Positions 1-8,005 of a stretch of 41,698 bases of DNA are shown piece by piece. A program made the position numbers and the translations under genes. The notes under the pieces were generated by a model that saw only the letters and a program-made list of their open reading frames with translations, was not told the DNA's origin and ran no database searches. The stretch's first letter is position 1; each line of letters starts with the position of its first letter. The stretch is from Bacteroidales bacterium UBA6244 (GTDB lineage: Bacteria > Bacteroidota > Bacteroidia > Bacteroidales > F082). The stretch is from NCBI GenBank assembly GCA_002440885.1, contig DJVY01000118.1, forward strand, positions 22,399 to 64,096, written 5' to 3'.

Positions 1-236
1 TACAATTCAAAATTGAAGGTACTCAAACAGCTGAAAATGAAGCATTGCTCGTATGCATTGGACAAAATCCAGGTCTGAATTGCAAGGACGATGACGATTA
101 TCTGAAGAAAGCTGAAGCCGCCATCGAAAAGGGTAAAAAGAAAAGAGCACTGGAAAACCTGGATAAGTTAATCAAACGAAATCCATATAATCCAACCTAT
201 TACGAAATGAAACAGAAAGCCATTAACCTCAAGTAA
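1..236 (+). CDS. 3' end of a gene with TPR-like C-terminus (partial)
   Basis: The frame is open from base 3 to the TAA at 234-236, so this is the last 77 codons of a gene that begins outside the window. The nearest possible internal start (TTG at 45) is not convincing. The visible protein ends in a Lys/Glu/Ala-rich helical pair (KKAEAAIEKGKKKRALENL... followed by RNPYNPTYYEM), which resembles a tetratricopeptide unit, with the usual NP-x-NPTYY turn. A CIGQNPGLNC stretch before it holds two cysteines. I cannot assign a function; a TPR-containing scaffold or exported protein is an inference. Its stop lies 3 bp before the next ATG, so it is probably cotranscribed with the PAP2 gene. Confidence 0.6.
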   Translation, partial: QFKIEGTQTAENEALLVCIGQNPGLNCKDDDDYLKKAEAAIEKGKKKRALENLDKLIKRNPYNPTYYEMKQKAINLK

Positions 237-239
237 AGC

Positions 240-800
240 ATGTTTGATTTCCTGCTACACCTCGACAAAGAGTTGTTGCTGGCCATAAACCAACAGCACT
301 CGGTTTTTCTCGATTACCTCATGGTGTTCGCCTCAGCGAAGTTAACCTGGCTGCCGTTGTACTTGTTTCTGGCCTATCTGATCGTAAAGCGGTTTAAATG
401 GCATTCGGCTCTCGTCTTTGTAATGATAGCCCTAACCATCGCCATAGCCGATCAATCCTCTGTACATCTTTTCAAAGAAACCTTTTTGCGGCTACGCCCT
501 TGTCATCAGCCGGACCTCACTGAACTGATCAGAACCATAAAAGGGTGTGGCGGACAATACGGTTTTGTTTCGTCACATGCCACCAATTCTGCGGCCCTGG
601 TTGCCTTTTTGTTTATGGTATTAAAGCCGGTTAACCGTTGTCTGGCCACCTTACTCCTCATCTATGTTTTGTTAATCATCTACAGCAGGGTATATCTGGG
701 AGTCCACTTTCCTGCCGATGTGTTGGCAGGAGCTGCTCTGGGAATATGCTGCGGTTTGCTCACCGGCTGGCTTTTCCGGGTCATTAAGAGTCGAATCTGA
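240..800 (+). CDS. PAP2-family membrane lipid phosphatase
   Basis: This 186-aa polytopic membrane protein has all three PAP2 phosphatase motifs: K79-x6-R86-P87 (KETFLRLRP), S111-S112-H113 (a variant of the usual PSGH) and S149-R150-x5-H156-x3-D160. The motif residues form the catalytic site that cleaves lipid (pyro)phosphates at the outer face of the inner membrane. Likely substrates are undecaprenyl pyrophosphate or lipid A/phospholipid phosphates; the sequence does not decide between them. The protein has about five to six hydrophobic segments and normal family length. It starts 3 bp after the preceding gene and is followed 43 bp later by a glycosyltransferase, a context that fits envelope glycolipid metabolism. 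The replacement of PSGH by SSHAT is conservative, with the histidine kept. Confidence 0.88.
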   Translation: MFDFLLHLDKELLLAINQQHSVFLDYLMVFASAKLTWLPLYLFLAYLIVKRFKWHSALVFVMIALTIAIADQSSVHLFKETFLRLRPCHQPDLTELIRTIKGCGGQYGFVSSHATNSAALVAFLFMVLKPVNRCLATLLLIYVLLIIYSRVYLGVHFPADVLAGAALGICCGLLTGWLFRVIKSRI

Positions 801-843
801 ACAATTTTTAAGATATTTGCAGGCTTATCTCAAAATATAAAAC

Positions 844-1992
844 GTGAGGATCGCCATAAACACCCGACTTTTACTAAAAAACCGACTTGAAGGAATCGGG
901 TGGTTTACCTATGAAACCCTGAAACGGATTACACAAAACCACCCTGAACACGAATTCTTTTTCATTTTCGACCGAGCCTACAATCCTGATTTTGTTTTCG
1001 GGAAAAACGTAACACCCATTGTAGCATGGCCTCCGGCCCGACATCCGTTGCTGTTTGTTTATTGGTTCGAAATTACCATACCTCATATATTGCGCAAAAT
1101 AAAGGCGGATGCTTTTATTTCGCCCGATGCCTACCTGTCGTTACGCACCAAAACCCCCACCCTCTTGGTGATACACGACCTTAATTTCGAGCACTATCCT
1201 GAATATATACCACAGCCGGCGCGGTTTCATTACAAGTGGTTTACACCCAAATTTGCCCATAGAGCCGATAGAATCGCAACCGTTTCTCAGTACTCGAAAT
1301 CAGATATTGTTGAACAGTACGATGTCTCACCTCAGAAAATTGATGTCGTTTACAACGGGGCAAATTCATTGTATCAACCTATTGAAGAGCAGGTAAAAAT
1401 CAGGATAAAAGAACAGTTTACCCAAGGCCACGACTACTTTATTTTTATTGGAGCACTGAATCCGCGAAAAAACCTGGCCAACTTATTTACCGCATTCAAT
1501 GCTTTTAAAACCAAAAACCAATCGAGCGGGATGAAACTGCTTGTGGTTGGAGAGAAGATGTATTGGTCAGACGACATCAAAGCCAGTTACGAAAAAATGG
1601 ATCACAAATCCGACGTGATTTTTACCGGACGGTTGGAGCCGGAAACACTGGTAAAAGTGATGGGATCGGCGAGCGCCCTCACCTACCCTTCTGTTTTCGA
1701 GGGATTTGGCATTCCCATCATCGAGGCATTTTCGGCAGAAATACCGGTTATCACCTCCAATACAACCGCGATGCCCGAAGTAGCCGGTGAGGCCGCTTTG
1801 CTGGTTGACCCAATGGACATCGACAGCATCGTAGAGGCGATGGAAAAAATCGCCTTCGACAAAGCGTTAGTGCAACAACTCATTCAAAAAGGAATTAAGC
1901 AGAGGACACACTTTTCGTGGGATATTACGGCACTAAATCTTTGGAACACTTTTGAGAAAATGATGAAAATAAACACAATATCAGTTGATTAA
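844..1992 (+). CDS. GT4-family (GT-B) glycosyltransferase
   Basis: This 382-aa cytoplasmic glycosyltransferase starts at GTG; a TAA lies just upstream in frame, so no earlier start exists. The N-terminal Rossmann half begins MRIAINTRLL and carries GIGWFTYE. The C-terminal half has the nucleotide-sugar-binding signature of family 4: FIGALNPRKNL near residue 201, and the E286-x7-E294 motif in FEGFGIPIIEAF. These features are typical of mannosyl- or related sugar transferases that build envelope polysaccharide or lipopolysaccharide. Donor and acceptor cannot be read from the sequence. It lies between the PAP2 phosphatase and purD in the same orientation. Confidence 0.88.
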   Translation: MRIAINTRLLLKNRLEGIGWFTYETLKRITQNHPEHEFFFIFDRAYNPDFVFGKNVTPIVAWPPARHPLLFVYWFEITIPHILRKIKADAFISPDAYLSLRTKTPTLLVIHDLNFEHYPEYIPQPARFHYKWFTPKFAHRADRIATVSQYSKSDIVEQYDVSPQKIDVVYNGANSLYQPIEEQVKIRIKEQFTQGHDYFIFIGALNPRKNLANLFTAFNAFKTKNQSSGMKLLVVGEKMYWSDDIKASYEKMDHKSDVIFTGRLEPETLVKVMGSASALTYPSVFEGFGIPIIEAFSAEIPVITSNTTAMPEVAGEAALLVDPMDIDSIVEAMEKIAFDKALVQQLIQKGIKQRTHFSWDITALNLWNTFEKMMKINTISVD

Positions 1993-2004
1993 CACACTAT
2001 ACCG

Positions 2005-3300
2005 ATGAACACACTCATACTAGGAGCAGGAGGAAGAGAGCATGCATTGGCATGGAAAATTGCGCAGAGCAAACTGTCCGACAAGGTGTTTGTAGCGCCC
2101 GGAAACGCCGGAACACGAAGTATTGCCACCAACCTACCCATCGTGATAAACGATTTTAAGCAGATAAAAACCGCTGTTATTGAACACGATATTCACCTGG
2201 TGGTAGTTGGCCCGGAAGATCCGTTGGTGAATGGAATAAGAGACTTTTTTCTGCAAGACAAAATCCTGTGCCAGATTCCCATTGTAGGACCTTCAAAAGC
2301 CGGAGCCATGCTCGAAGGCAGTAAAGACTACGCCAAAGATTTTATGCTCAGGCATCAAATTCCAACAGCCGGCTATATGACGGTTTCCGCCGAAAACCTG
2401 GAGGAAGGACTGCGCTTTCTCGATTCGCTGACCCCTCCTTATGTGCTTAAAGCCGATGGCCTTGCTCAGGGAAAAGGGGTAATTATTCTAAACGATCTGG
2501 CAGAAGCCAAGAAGGAACTAAACGCCATGATTACCGAATTGCGGTTTGGAGAAGCGTCGAAAAAGGTTGTCATCGAAGAGTTTTTAACCGGAATTGAGTT
2601 ATCGGTTTTTGTGCTTACTGATGGACAGGATTACGTTATTCTGCCTGAGGCCAAAGACTACAAGCGGATAGGTGAAGGCGACACCGGACTGAATACCGGA
2701 GGGATGGGTTCCGTTTCACCGGTTCCATTCGTGAACAAAGCCATGATGAAAACCATCGAAGACGCCATAATTGCCCCCACCATTGCCGGATTAAAAAAAG
2801 ATAACATTGATTACAAAGGTTTTATTTTCTTTGGGCTGATTCAAAAAAACGGGAATCCAAAGGTGATTGAATACAATTGCAGGCTGGGCGACCCCGAAAC
2901 GGAGTCTATTATTCCCCGCATACAATCCGACTTGCTTCCGTTGTTGATTAACACGGCCATAGGAAACCTGAAAAACAGCAAGATTACCCTCGACGATCGC
3001 TGTACAGCCACTGTTTTTCTGGTTTCGGGCGGTTACCCCGAAAAATACGAAAAAGGCAAGGTGATTACAGGGCTTGAGAACATGAACAATTGCATCGTCT
3101 TTCACGCCGGGACAGCCACCGACATCGAAAAGAACACCATAAAAACCAACGGAGGACGGGTATTGGCGGTTACTTCCTACGGTTACACGCTCGCAGAAGC
3201 GTTGCAAAATACCTATATGAATGCCGGGAACATTCACTTCGAAGGTCGGTATTTCAGAAATGACATCGGCAACGACCTGCAACCCCAGACAGGTAGTTAA
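2005..3300 (+). CDS. purD: Phosphoribosylamine-glycine ligase (GAR synthetase)
   Basis: This 431-aa ATP-grasp enzyme makes glycinamide ribonucleotide from phosphoribosylamine, glycine and ATP, the second step of de novo purine synthesis. The N-terminal motif LGAGGREHALAWK is diagnostic. VVGPEDPLVNGI, the ATP-grasp segment LKADGLAQGKGV, the NTGGMGSVSPVP loop and the metal/ATP site EYNCRLGDPETE follow in the standard order. Length is normal for the family. It starts 12 bp after the glycosyltransferase gene. The other purine gene in the window, purC, is about 16 kb away on the other strand, so the pathway genes are dispersed. Confidence 0.97.
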   Translation: MNTLILGAGGREHALAWKIAQSKLSDKVFVAPGNAGTRSIATNLPIVINDFKQIKTAVIEHDIHLVVVGPEDPLVNGIRDFFLQDKILCQIPIVGPSKAGAMLEGSKDYAKDFMLRHQIPTAGYMTVSAENLEEGLRFLDSLTPPYVLKADGLAQGKGVIILNDLAEAKKELNAMITELRFGEASKKVVIEEFLTGIELSVFVLTDGQDYVILPEAKDYKRIGEGDTGLNTGGMGSVSPVPFVNKAMMKTIEDAIIAPTIAGLKKDNIDYKGFIFFGLIQKNGNPKVIEYNCRLGDPETESIIPRIQSDLLPLLINTAIGNLKNSKITLDDRCTATVFLVSGGYPEKYEKGKVITGLENMNNCIVFHAGTATDIEKNTIKTNGGRVLAVTSYGYTLAEALQNTYMNAGNIHFEGRYFRNDIGNDLQPQTGS

Positions 3301-3579
3301 AACTACAGCATATCGATTGAATCCGAAAGACAGAGGGAGATGTGCAGTAGCTTAAGAAACAGAAAGGATGGCAGAGTTGAAGTTGACAGTTTCAGGTGTG
3401 AAAACCGAATGAGATTGTGTTAGTCTGTAATTATTTGTAAGATAACAAAAAGTGTTATGAAGGTGTTTGGTATATATGGAGCATAATCGAAGCATTTGCC
3501 TAATTCAGTGTCATAACTGATTATATCCGTACTGTTGAAGGAAATTCTAAACGTTTCATATCCTCAATTTTGGTTCCCC

Positions 3580-3642
3580 GCTTCCAGCTTCCGACTTCCA
3601 GCTTCCCGCTTCCGACTTCCAGCTTCCCGCTTCCGACTTCCA
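3580..3642. repeat. Tandem heptamer repeat RCTTCCN, 9 units in three 21-bp blocks
   Basis: Nine consecutive 7-bp units of form (G/A)CTTCC(A/G/C) run without gaps. They are ordered as three 21-bp higher-order blocks of pattern GCTTCC(A/C)-GCTTCCG-ACTTCCA, giving exactly 63 bp. The repeat is strongly pyrimidine-biased on the + strand. It sits in the intergenic region about 280 bp after purD and about 90 bp before the promoter of the next gene. The regular heptamer with a superimposed 21-mer suggests expansion first of the 7-mer and then of the triplet. Confidence 0.9.
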
Positions 3643-3709
3643 TCCGTATGCGGCCTGCACACAACAACTGGCTCTCCATCAGATGTGGATCATAACTTCC
3701 CGCGACAAC

Positions 3710-3739
3710 TTGCGTCTGAGTGAAAAAGCACTAATTTTG
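3710..3739 (+). promoter_or_regulatory. Bacteroidota-type promoter for membrane protein gene
   Basis: TTG at 3710-3712 is followed after 19 bp by TAATTTTG at 3732-3739, which fits the -33 / -7 TAnnTTTG consensus. The expected transcript start is about 25 nt before the ATG at 3771. Confidence 0.6.
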
Positions 3740-3770
3740 AAAAAAGTTATCCAGTTATGCCAGATCTTGT

Positions 3771-4751
3771 ATGATTAAATATTTTGGGAAAAGTTTTTTA
3801 TCGCGTTACCTGATTCTATTGTTGTTAATGGTTCTGGGCTGGCTGCCCGCGATAATCGATCCTACAGATTTTTTTATTCTTCCGAATGAAAGCCTGTTAA
3901 TCGGAGAAAATACGGGCAACTCAGTAAACCTTTATTGGTTGGTAGTTCTGCCCTTAGTTATGGCCGTTAGTATGTTTGGACTTAATTTGCTGGCTGTAAA
4001 ACAGGGATTTACCGGGATGATAAGTACCCTGACCATGTTTTTGTACTTTCTATACCTCTCGGCCTACCCTGCCTATTTCTCTGCAAATAATATAATCCTG
4101 ATTGGCTTCCTGTTTATTCTCATATTGCAGAGCATCATGTCGTTTCACGAACGTGACGACAGCATAAAAAACGCGTTTAATTCGGGCATTTTTGTTGGAC
4201 TTGCTTCCGTTTTTTATCCACCCGCAGTGTATCTGATAATAGTAATTTGGTTTGGCATCCTACTGCACAGGGTCAACAGCTGGCGACCTTTTATCGCCAG
4301 CATTTTAGGAGTTTTCAGCAACTACCTGCTGTTGTTTAGCTGGTATTTTGTAACGGATCAATGGAAACAAAAAGGGGTACTATATTTGGAATCTGTTGTG
4401 CCGACGTACGATTGGAAAATGGAAGGTAACATAACAGAGACAGCTATTCTGGGTTTGCTGCTGGTATTTGGGCTTCTTGTTTCCTTTAAAGTTTTGGGTA
4501 CATTGGCTGAAAAAAACATCAACCTAAGAAGGAATTTACTCTTACTGGTCATTGCCTTTTTTGTCATTGCCGGCATCTCTGTCGTTTTTAACCATTACAA
4601 TTTTGTGTTGGTTGCCGGCGTACCGGTTTCGCTTATGGCAGCTCATATTTTTTCGACAGCCAGACGAACGTTGTGGATTGATCGGTTTCTGGTCGTGGTA
4701 ACAGCGATTGTGGTTTTGTTTCATTTGTTCAGGTTATACCATGCTACTTAG
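3771..4751 (+). CDS. Polytopic membrane protein, DUF6427-like
   Basis: This 326-aa protein is very hydrophobic with roughly eight to nine predicted transmembrane helices and no soluble domain. It opens MIKYFGKSFLSRYLILLLL, and its helices recur at regular intervals up to the C-terminus. The start (MI..FF/FGKS), size and position after purD recall the Bacteroidota-specific DUF6427 family; this is recognition from memory, not a search result. No function is known. Its last 11 bp overlap the chosen start of rnhB, so the two are probably translated from one message. Confidence 0.7.
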   Translation: MIKYFGKSFLSRYLILLLLMVLGWLPAIIDPTDFFILPNESLLIGENTGNSVNLYWLVVLPLVMAVSMFGLNLLAVKQGFTGMISTLTMFLYFLYLSAYPAYFSANNIILIGFLFILILQSIMSFHERDDSIKNAFNSGIFVGLASVFYPPAVYLIIVIWFGILLHRVNSWRPFIASILGVFSNYLLLFSWYFVTDQWKQKGVLYLESVVPTYDWKMEGNITETAILGLLLVFGLLVSFKVLGTLAEKNINLRRNLLLLVIAFFVIAGISVVFNHYNFVLVAGVPVSLMAAHIFSTARRTLWIDRFLVVVTAIVVLFHLFRLYHAT

Positions 4752-5337
4752 TTCCTTTTCTCTTGATCCGTTTGAAGCCGGATGTGACGAAGTCGGCAGG
4801 GGATGTTTAGCCGGACCGGTGTTTGCGGCCGCCGTCATTTTACCTTTAGATTATCAAAATGCCGCCTTAAACGACTCCAAAAAACTAACCGAAAAACAAC
4901 GTCTTAAATTACGCGAAGTGATTGAAAAGGAGGCTGTTGCTTTTGCTATAGCCACCTGTACGCCTGCCGAAATTGACGAAATAAACATCTTAAACGCCAG
5001 TTTTCTGGCCATGCATCGTGCCATTGACAGGTTAAATAAAACACCCGGATTTCTGTTAATTGACGGAAACCGTTTTAAAAAATATGGCACAACGCCCCAT
5101 CAATGTATAGTTAAAGGGGATGGGAAATACCTTTCCATAGCCGCGGCCTCTATTTTAGCCAAGACTTACCGGGACGACTTCATGATGCAGCTGGACCGTG
5201 AATATCCTGCTTATTTCTGGAATAAGAACAAAGGCTATCCCACCATGCAACATAAAATGGCCATTCAGTCGCATGGATTAACGCCTTACCACCGCCTTAC
5301 GTTCAAAAGCCATATACAACTTAGATTAAATATTTAG
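4741..5337 (+). CDS. rnhB: Ribonuclease HII
   Basis: This cytoplasmic enzyme cuts the RNA strand of RNA-DNA hybrids and single ribonucleotides in DNA. Its four acidic metal-binding residues are present: D16 and E17 in CDEVGRG, D108 in LIDGN, and D127 in KGDGKY. DSKKLTEKQR and SIAAASILAKTYRD are also typical. I chose the ATG at 4741 (198 aa), which places D16/E17 at the same positions as in E. coli RNase HII. An upstream ATG at 4708 would add 11 residues with no counterpart in the family. The gene overlaps the 3' end of the preceding membrane-protein gene by 11 bp. Confidence 0.96.
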   Translation: MLLSSFSLDPFEAGCDEVGRGCLAGPVFAAAVILPLDYQNAALNDSKKLTEKQRLKLREVIEKEAVAFAIATCTPAEIDEINILNASFLAMHRAIDRLNKTPGFLLIDGNRFKKYGTTPHQCIVKGDGKYLSIAAASILAKTYRDDFMMQLDREYPAYFWNKNKGYPTMQHKMAIQSHGLTPYHRLTFKSHIQLRLNI

Positions 5338-5433
5338 ATTTCAGCAAACTATACCTTTCCATGATTACCCGATCATTTCTTCGATCGACAGAAACAGAAT
5401 TAATTAAAAATATTATCTTGCAAAAAAAAATTT

Positions 5434-6450
5434 ATGAAGTTTACCGCACAACAAATTGCTGAGGCTCTGGGGGGAACGGTGGAAGGGAATCCCCAGGTTG
5501 AGGTTTCCAACCTCTCGAAAATTGAAGAAGGAACACCCGGAACTCTAAGTTTTCTGGCCAACCCGAAATATACTCCCTTTATTTACGCTACAAAAGCTTC
5601 AATCGTAATTGTGAACGAAGACTTTGCAGCTGATCAGCCGGTAAGCACTACACTTATACGCGTGAAAAATGCTTATGCGTCATTTGCTGATTTATTGGCC
5701 ATGTATCAGCAAACCAAAACCAAACGGCAAGGAATATCTCCAAAGGCATACATCGCCGAATCAGCTGAAATCGGCGCGAATGTGTACATCGGTGAATTTG
5801 CCTCTATCGGTGAACACACGGTTGTTGGCGACAATTGTCAGATTTACCCCAATACCACCGTGGGTTACAATTGTAAAATTGGCAGTGATACCGTGCTTTA
5901 TAGTCATGTAAGCGTTTACGACGACTGCCGTATTGGAAATCAATGCACGCTACATTCAGGAACAGTAATTGGCGCTGACGGGTTTGGCTTTGCCCCACAG
6001 GACACACAAGAATACAGAAAAGTGCCTCAGATTGGAAATGTAATAATTGAAGACATGGTTGAAATTGGGGCAAACACAACCATCGATAGAGCTACACTAG
6101 GATCTACCGTGATAAAAAAAGGGGCTAAAATAGATAACCTGATACAAATCGCTCACAATGTTGAAATTGGCGAAAACACCGTTATTGCAGCACAAACCGG
6201 AATTTCGGGGTCGACAAAAATTGGACGTAACTGCATGATTGGAGGACAAGTAGGTATTGTAGGCCACTTAACCATTGCTGACAAAGTGATGATTGCAGCA
6301 CAATCAGGTATTGGTAAAAGCATTACCGAAGAAGGTGCAATTGTTGAAGGAAGTCCTGCTTTTAATATCCGCGACTACCAACGATCTTATGTTCATTTCC
6401 GCCGGCTTGACCAGCTGGTTAAACGGGTAAACCAACTGGAGCGAAAGTAA
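5434..6450 (+). CDS. lpxD: UDP-3-O-acylglucosamine N-acyltransferase
   Basis: This 338-aa enzyme adds the N-linked 3-hydroxyacyl chain to UDP-3-O-acylglucosamine in lipid A synthesis. It has an N-terminal uridine-binding LpxD domain (residues 1-100, with LSFLANPKY), a left-handed beta-helix of hexapeptide repeats (about 105-290) and a C-terminal helix. The general base H241 lies in IQIAHNVEIG, matching E. coli H239, and GADGFGFAP and ANTTIDRATLG are canonical. It begins the lipid A cluster. A weak promoter-like TATCTTG lies at 5414-5420, about 14 bp before the ATG. A paralogue lies at 9405-10334. Confidence 0.96.
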   Translation: MKFTAQQIAEALGGTVEGNPQVEVSNLSKIEEGTPGTLSFLANPKYTPFIYATKASIVIVNEDFAADQPVSTTLIRVKNAYASFADLLAMYQQTKTKRQGISPKAYIAESAEIGANVYIGEFASIGEHTVVGDNCQIYPNTTVGYNCKIGSDTVLYSHVSVYDDCRIGNQCTLHSGTVIGADGFGFAPQDTQEYRKVPQIGNVIIEDMVEIGANTTIDRATLGSTVIKKGAKIDNLIQIAHNVEIGENTVIAAQTGISGSTKIGRNCMIGGQVGIVGHLTIADKVMIAAQSGIGKSITEEGAIVEGSPAFNIRDYQRSYVHFRRLDQLVKRVNQLERK

Positions 6451-6525
6451 TTTACCAATGGAGGACTTTGCCCCTGTCAGGATAAAAAGTGGCACAATTT
6501 CAAGAAACTAAAGCCCGCTTGGGCA

Positions 6526-6558
6526 TTGTTTGAGGAGTAAGATTTTTTTTTACTTTTG
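6526..6558 (+). promoter_or_regulatory. Promoter for lpxC-fabZ-lpxA
   Basis: TTGTTTG at 6526-6532 and TACTTTTG at 6551-6558 match the -33 and -7 (TAnnTTTG) elements with an 18-bp spacer. The expected start site is about 30 nt before the lpxC ATG at 6597. The 146-bp gap after lpxD and this promoter suggest that lpxC starts its own transcript. Confidence 0.7.
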
Positions 6559-6596
6559 CAAAAATTCTGGATTTGCCTTAAACTTTTTCGCTGTAG

Positions 6597-7511
6597 ATGA
6601 CAGAAAAACAAAAAACTATAAACCAGTCTGTTTCCATTGAAGGAAATGGGTTGCATACGGGAAAAACCGGAACCCTGACTTTTCATCCTGCTCAAGCTGA
6701 TCATGGTATTAAGTTCAGAAGAGTTGACCTAGTAAATGCGCCTGTTGTACCGGCCGATATCGATTATGTGGTTAGCACAGCCAGAGGAACAACCCTTGGT
6801 CATGATGGCGCTTTTATATACACCATCGAGCATGTGCTGTCGGCACTTACGGGCTTGGGAATCGACAATGTATTAATTGATCTGGATGTTGAAGAAATAC
6901 CTATCATGGACGGATCGGCCAGACCATTTCTGGAAGCACTAAAAAAAGCAGGAACTGTTGAACTCGATGCCGACAAACAATTTGTGGTAATAACCCAGAC
7001 CATCATTCATGAAGTCCCTTCAAAGAAGATTAAAATAATGATTGAACCGGCAGAGGAATACACTGTGGATGTGGTGATTGATTACGAAACGCAGGTGCTG
7101 GGCGAACAAAGAGCCTCGCTTCATCATATCGGCGAATTTGAACGTGAAATTGCTCCGTGCCGCACCTTTGTATTCCTTCACGAGTTGGAATTTCTGCTTC
7201 AAAACAACCTCATAAAAGGAGGCGATCTGAGCAATGCTATCGTGTTTATCAACCGACAGGTATCGCAGGAAGAACTCGATCGGTTGGCCGGAGTTTTTAA
7301 CAAACCTACCGTAAAAGTAAAGGACAACGGCATACTCAACAACCTGAACCTTCACTTCGACAACGAACCCGCACGCCACAAACTGCTCGATGTGATTGGC
7401 GATCTTACCCTGCTCGGCAAGCCAATAAAAGGCAAGATCACTGCCTGTCGCCCCGGACATCAAACCAATACTGAATTCACAAAAATCATCAGAAATACAT
7501 TAAAAGTATAA
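6597..7511 (+). CDS. lpxC: UDP-3-O-acyl-GlcNAc deacetylase
   Basis: This zinc-dependent deacetylase catalyses the committed step of lipid A synthesis. Zinc ligands H79 (TIEHV), H261 and D265 (ARHKLLDVIGDL) are present, as is H288 in the PGHQTN motif. The protein ends after 304 residues at TAA 7509-7511, close to the length of stand-alone proteobacterial LpxC. In Bacteroidota this domain is normally fused to FabZ. Here the fabZ reading frame continues in the same phase directly after the stop (TAA-GTT-ATG), so the gene looks like a fusion split by one stop codon. An upstream in-frame TAG at 6594 fixes the start. Confidence 0.96.
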   Translation: MTEKQKTINQSVSIEGNGLHTGKTGTLTFHPAQADHGIKFRRVDLVNAPVVPADIDYVVSTARGTTLGHDGAFIYTIEHVLSALTGLGIDNVLIDLDVEEIPIMDGSARPFLEALKKAGTVELDADKQFVVITQTIIHEVPSKKIKIMIEPAEEYTVDVVIDYETQVLGEQRASLHHIGEFEREIAPCRTFVFLHELEFLLQNNLIKGGDLSNAIVFINRQVSQEELDRLAGVFNKPTVKVKDNGILNNLNLHFDNEPARHKLLDVIGDLTLLGKPIKGKITACRPGHQTNTEFTKIIRNTLKV

Positions 7512-7514
7512 GTT

Positions 7515-7994
7515 ATGATTAAAAACCCACCTTTCGACATTTATGCCGATCCGGTATACGACATTAACCAGATCAAGGCCATCTTACCGCACCGTTCTCC
7601 CTTTTTATTCGTCGACAAAGTACTGGAGATGAGCGACGATCACATTGTTGCGTTAAAGAATGTTACAATGGACGAACCCTTTTTTCAGGGGCATTTCCCT
7701 GATGAACCTTTAATGCCGGGAGTTTTGATGGTAGAAGCCATGGCTCAGGCAGGTGGTATATTTGTTTTAAACACCGTTGATGAACCACAACTATACTCGA
7801 CATATTTCTTAAAAATAGACAAAGTCAGATTCAGAGCAAAGGTGGTACCGGGAGATGTTTTGGTGTTCTCGATAGAGTTGGCCGGACCAATAAAACGCGG
7901 CATCTGCGCCATGCGTGGAATCGCCTTTGTCGGAAATAAAGTAGTCATGGAAGCAGAACTGATGGCTCAAATCACTAAGAATAAGCAAAAATAG
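7515..7994 (+). CDS. fabZ: 3-hydroxyacyl-ACP dehydratase (FabZ)
   Basis: This 159-aa hot-dog-fold dehydratase converts 3-hydroxyacyl-ACP to trans-2-enoyl-ACP in fatty acid synthesis. Catalytic H60 (FFQGHFPDEPLMPG) and E74 (LMVEAMAQ) are in place, and ILPHRSPFLFVDKV is the usual N-terminal signature. The start ATG at 7515 is one codon after the lpxC stop and in the same frame. Residues 1-16 (before YDINQIKAILPHR) align by position with the linker of the fused LpxC/FabZ enzyme. Translation probably relies on coupling to lpxC. It competes with LpxA for 3-hydroxyacyl-ACP, so the pair balances phospholipid and lipid A synthesis. Confidence 0.96.
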   Translation: MIKNPPFDIYADPVYDINQIKAILPHRSPFLFVDKVLEMSDDHIVALKNVTMDEPFFQGHFPDEPLMPGVLMVEAMAQAGGIFVLNTVDEPQLYSTYFLKIDKVRFRAKVVPGDVLVFSIELAGPIKRGICAMRGIAFVGNKVVMEAELMAQITKNKQK

Positions 7995-8005
7995 AACTAA
8001 CCATC

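Larger units (their letters stand above)
3301..3770. other. 470-bp non-coding gap between purD and the next gene
   Basis: No credible gene lies here. The one open frame longer than 60 codons (3535-3723) consists mostly of the translated tandem repeat at 3580-3642 and has low-complexity RLPASRF units, so it is treated as spurious. The rest of the gap holds the promoter at 3710-3739 for the downstream membrane protein. No terminator hairpin is evident after purD. Confidence 0.7.

Noticed and set aside
2791..3282. 163-codon minus-strand frame inside purD
   Set aside because: It is a shadow of purD: no homologous motifs, no promoter, and complementary to a strongly conserved gene.
3301..3534. 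Possible RNA gene after purD
   Set aside because: No tRNA-like arms, conserved structure or terminator could be found by eye.
3535..3723. 62-codon open frame over the tandem repeat
   Set aside because: It consists mainly of translated 21-bp repeat units and has no conserved start context; it is an artefact of the repeat having a period divisible by three.
4708..4740. Upstream ATG for rnhB
   Set aside because: It would put the catalytic aspartate at position 27 instead of the family's 16 and overlap the previous gene by 44 bp.
7020..7463. 147-codon minus-strand frame inside lpxC
   Set aside because: It is antisense to the conserved catalytic part of LpxC and shows no motif.
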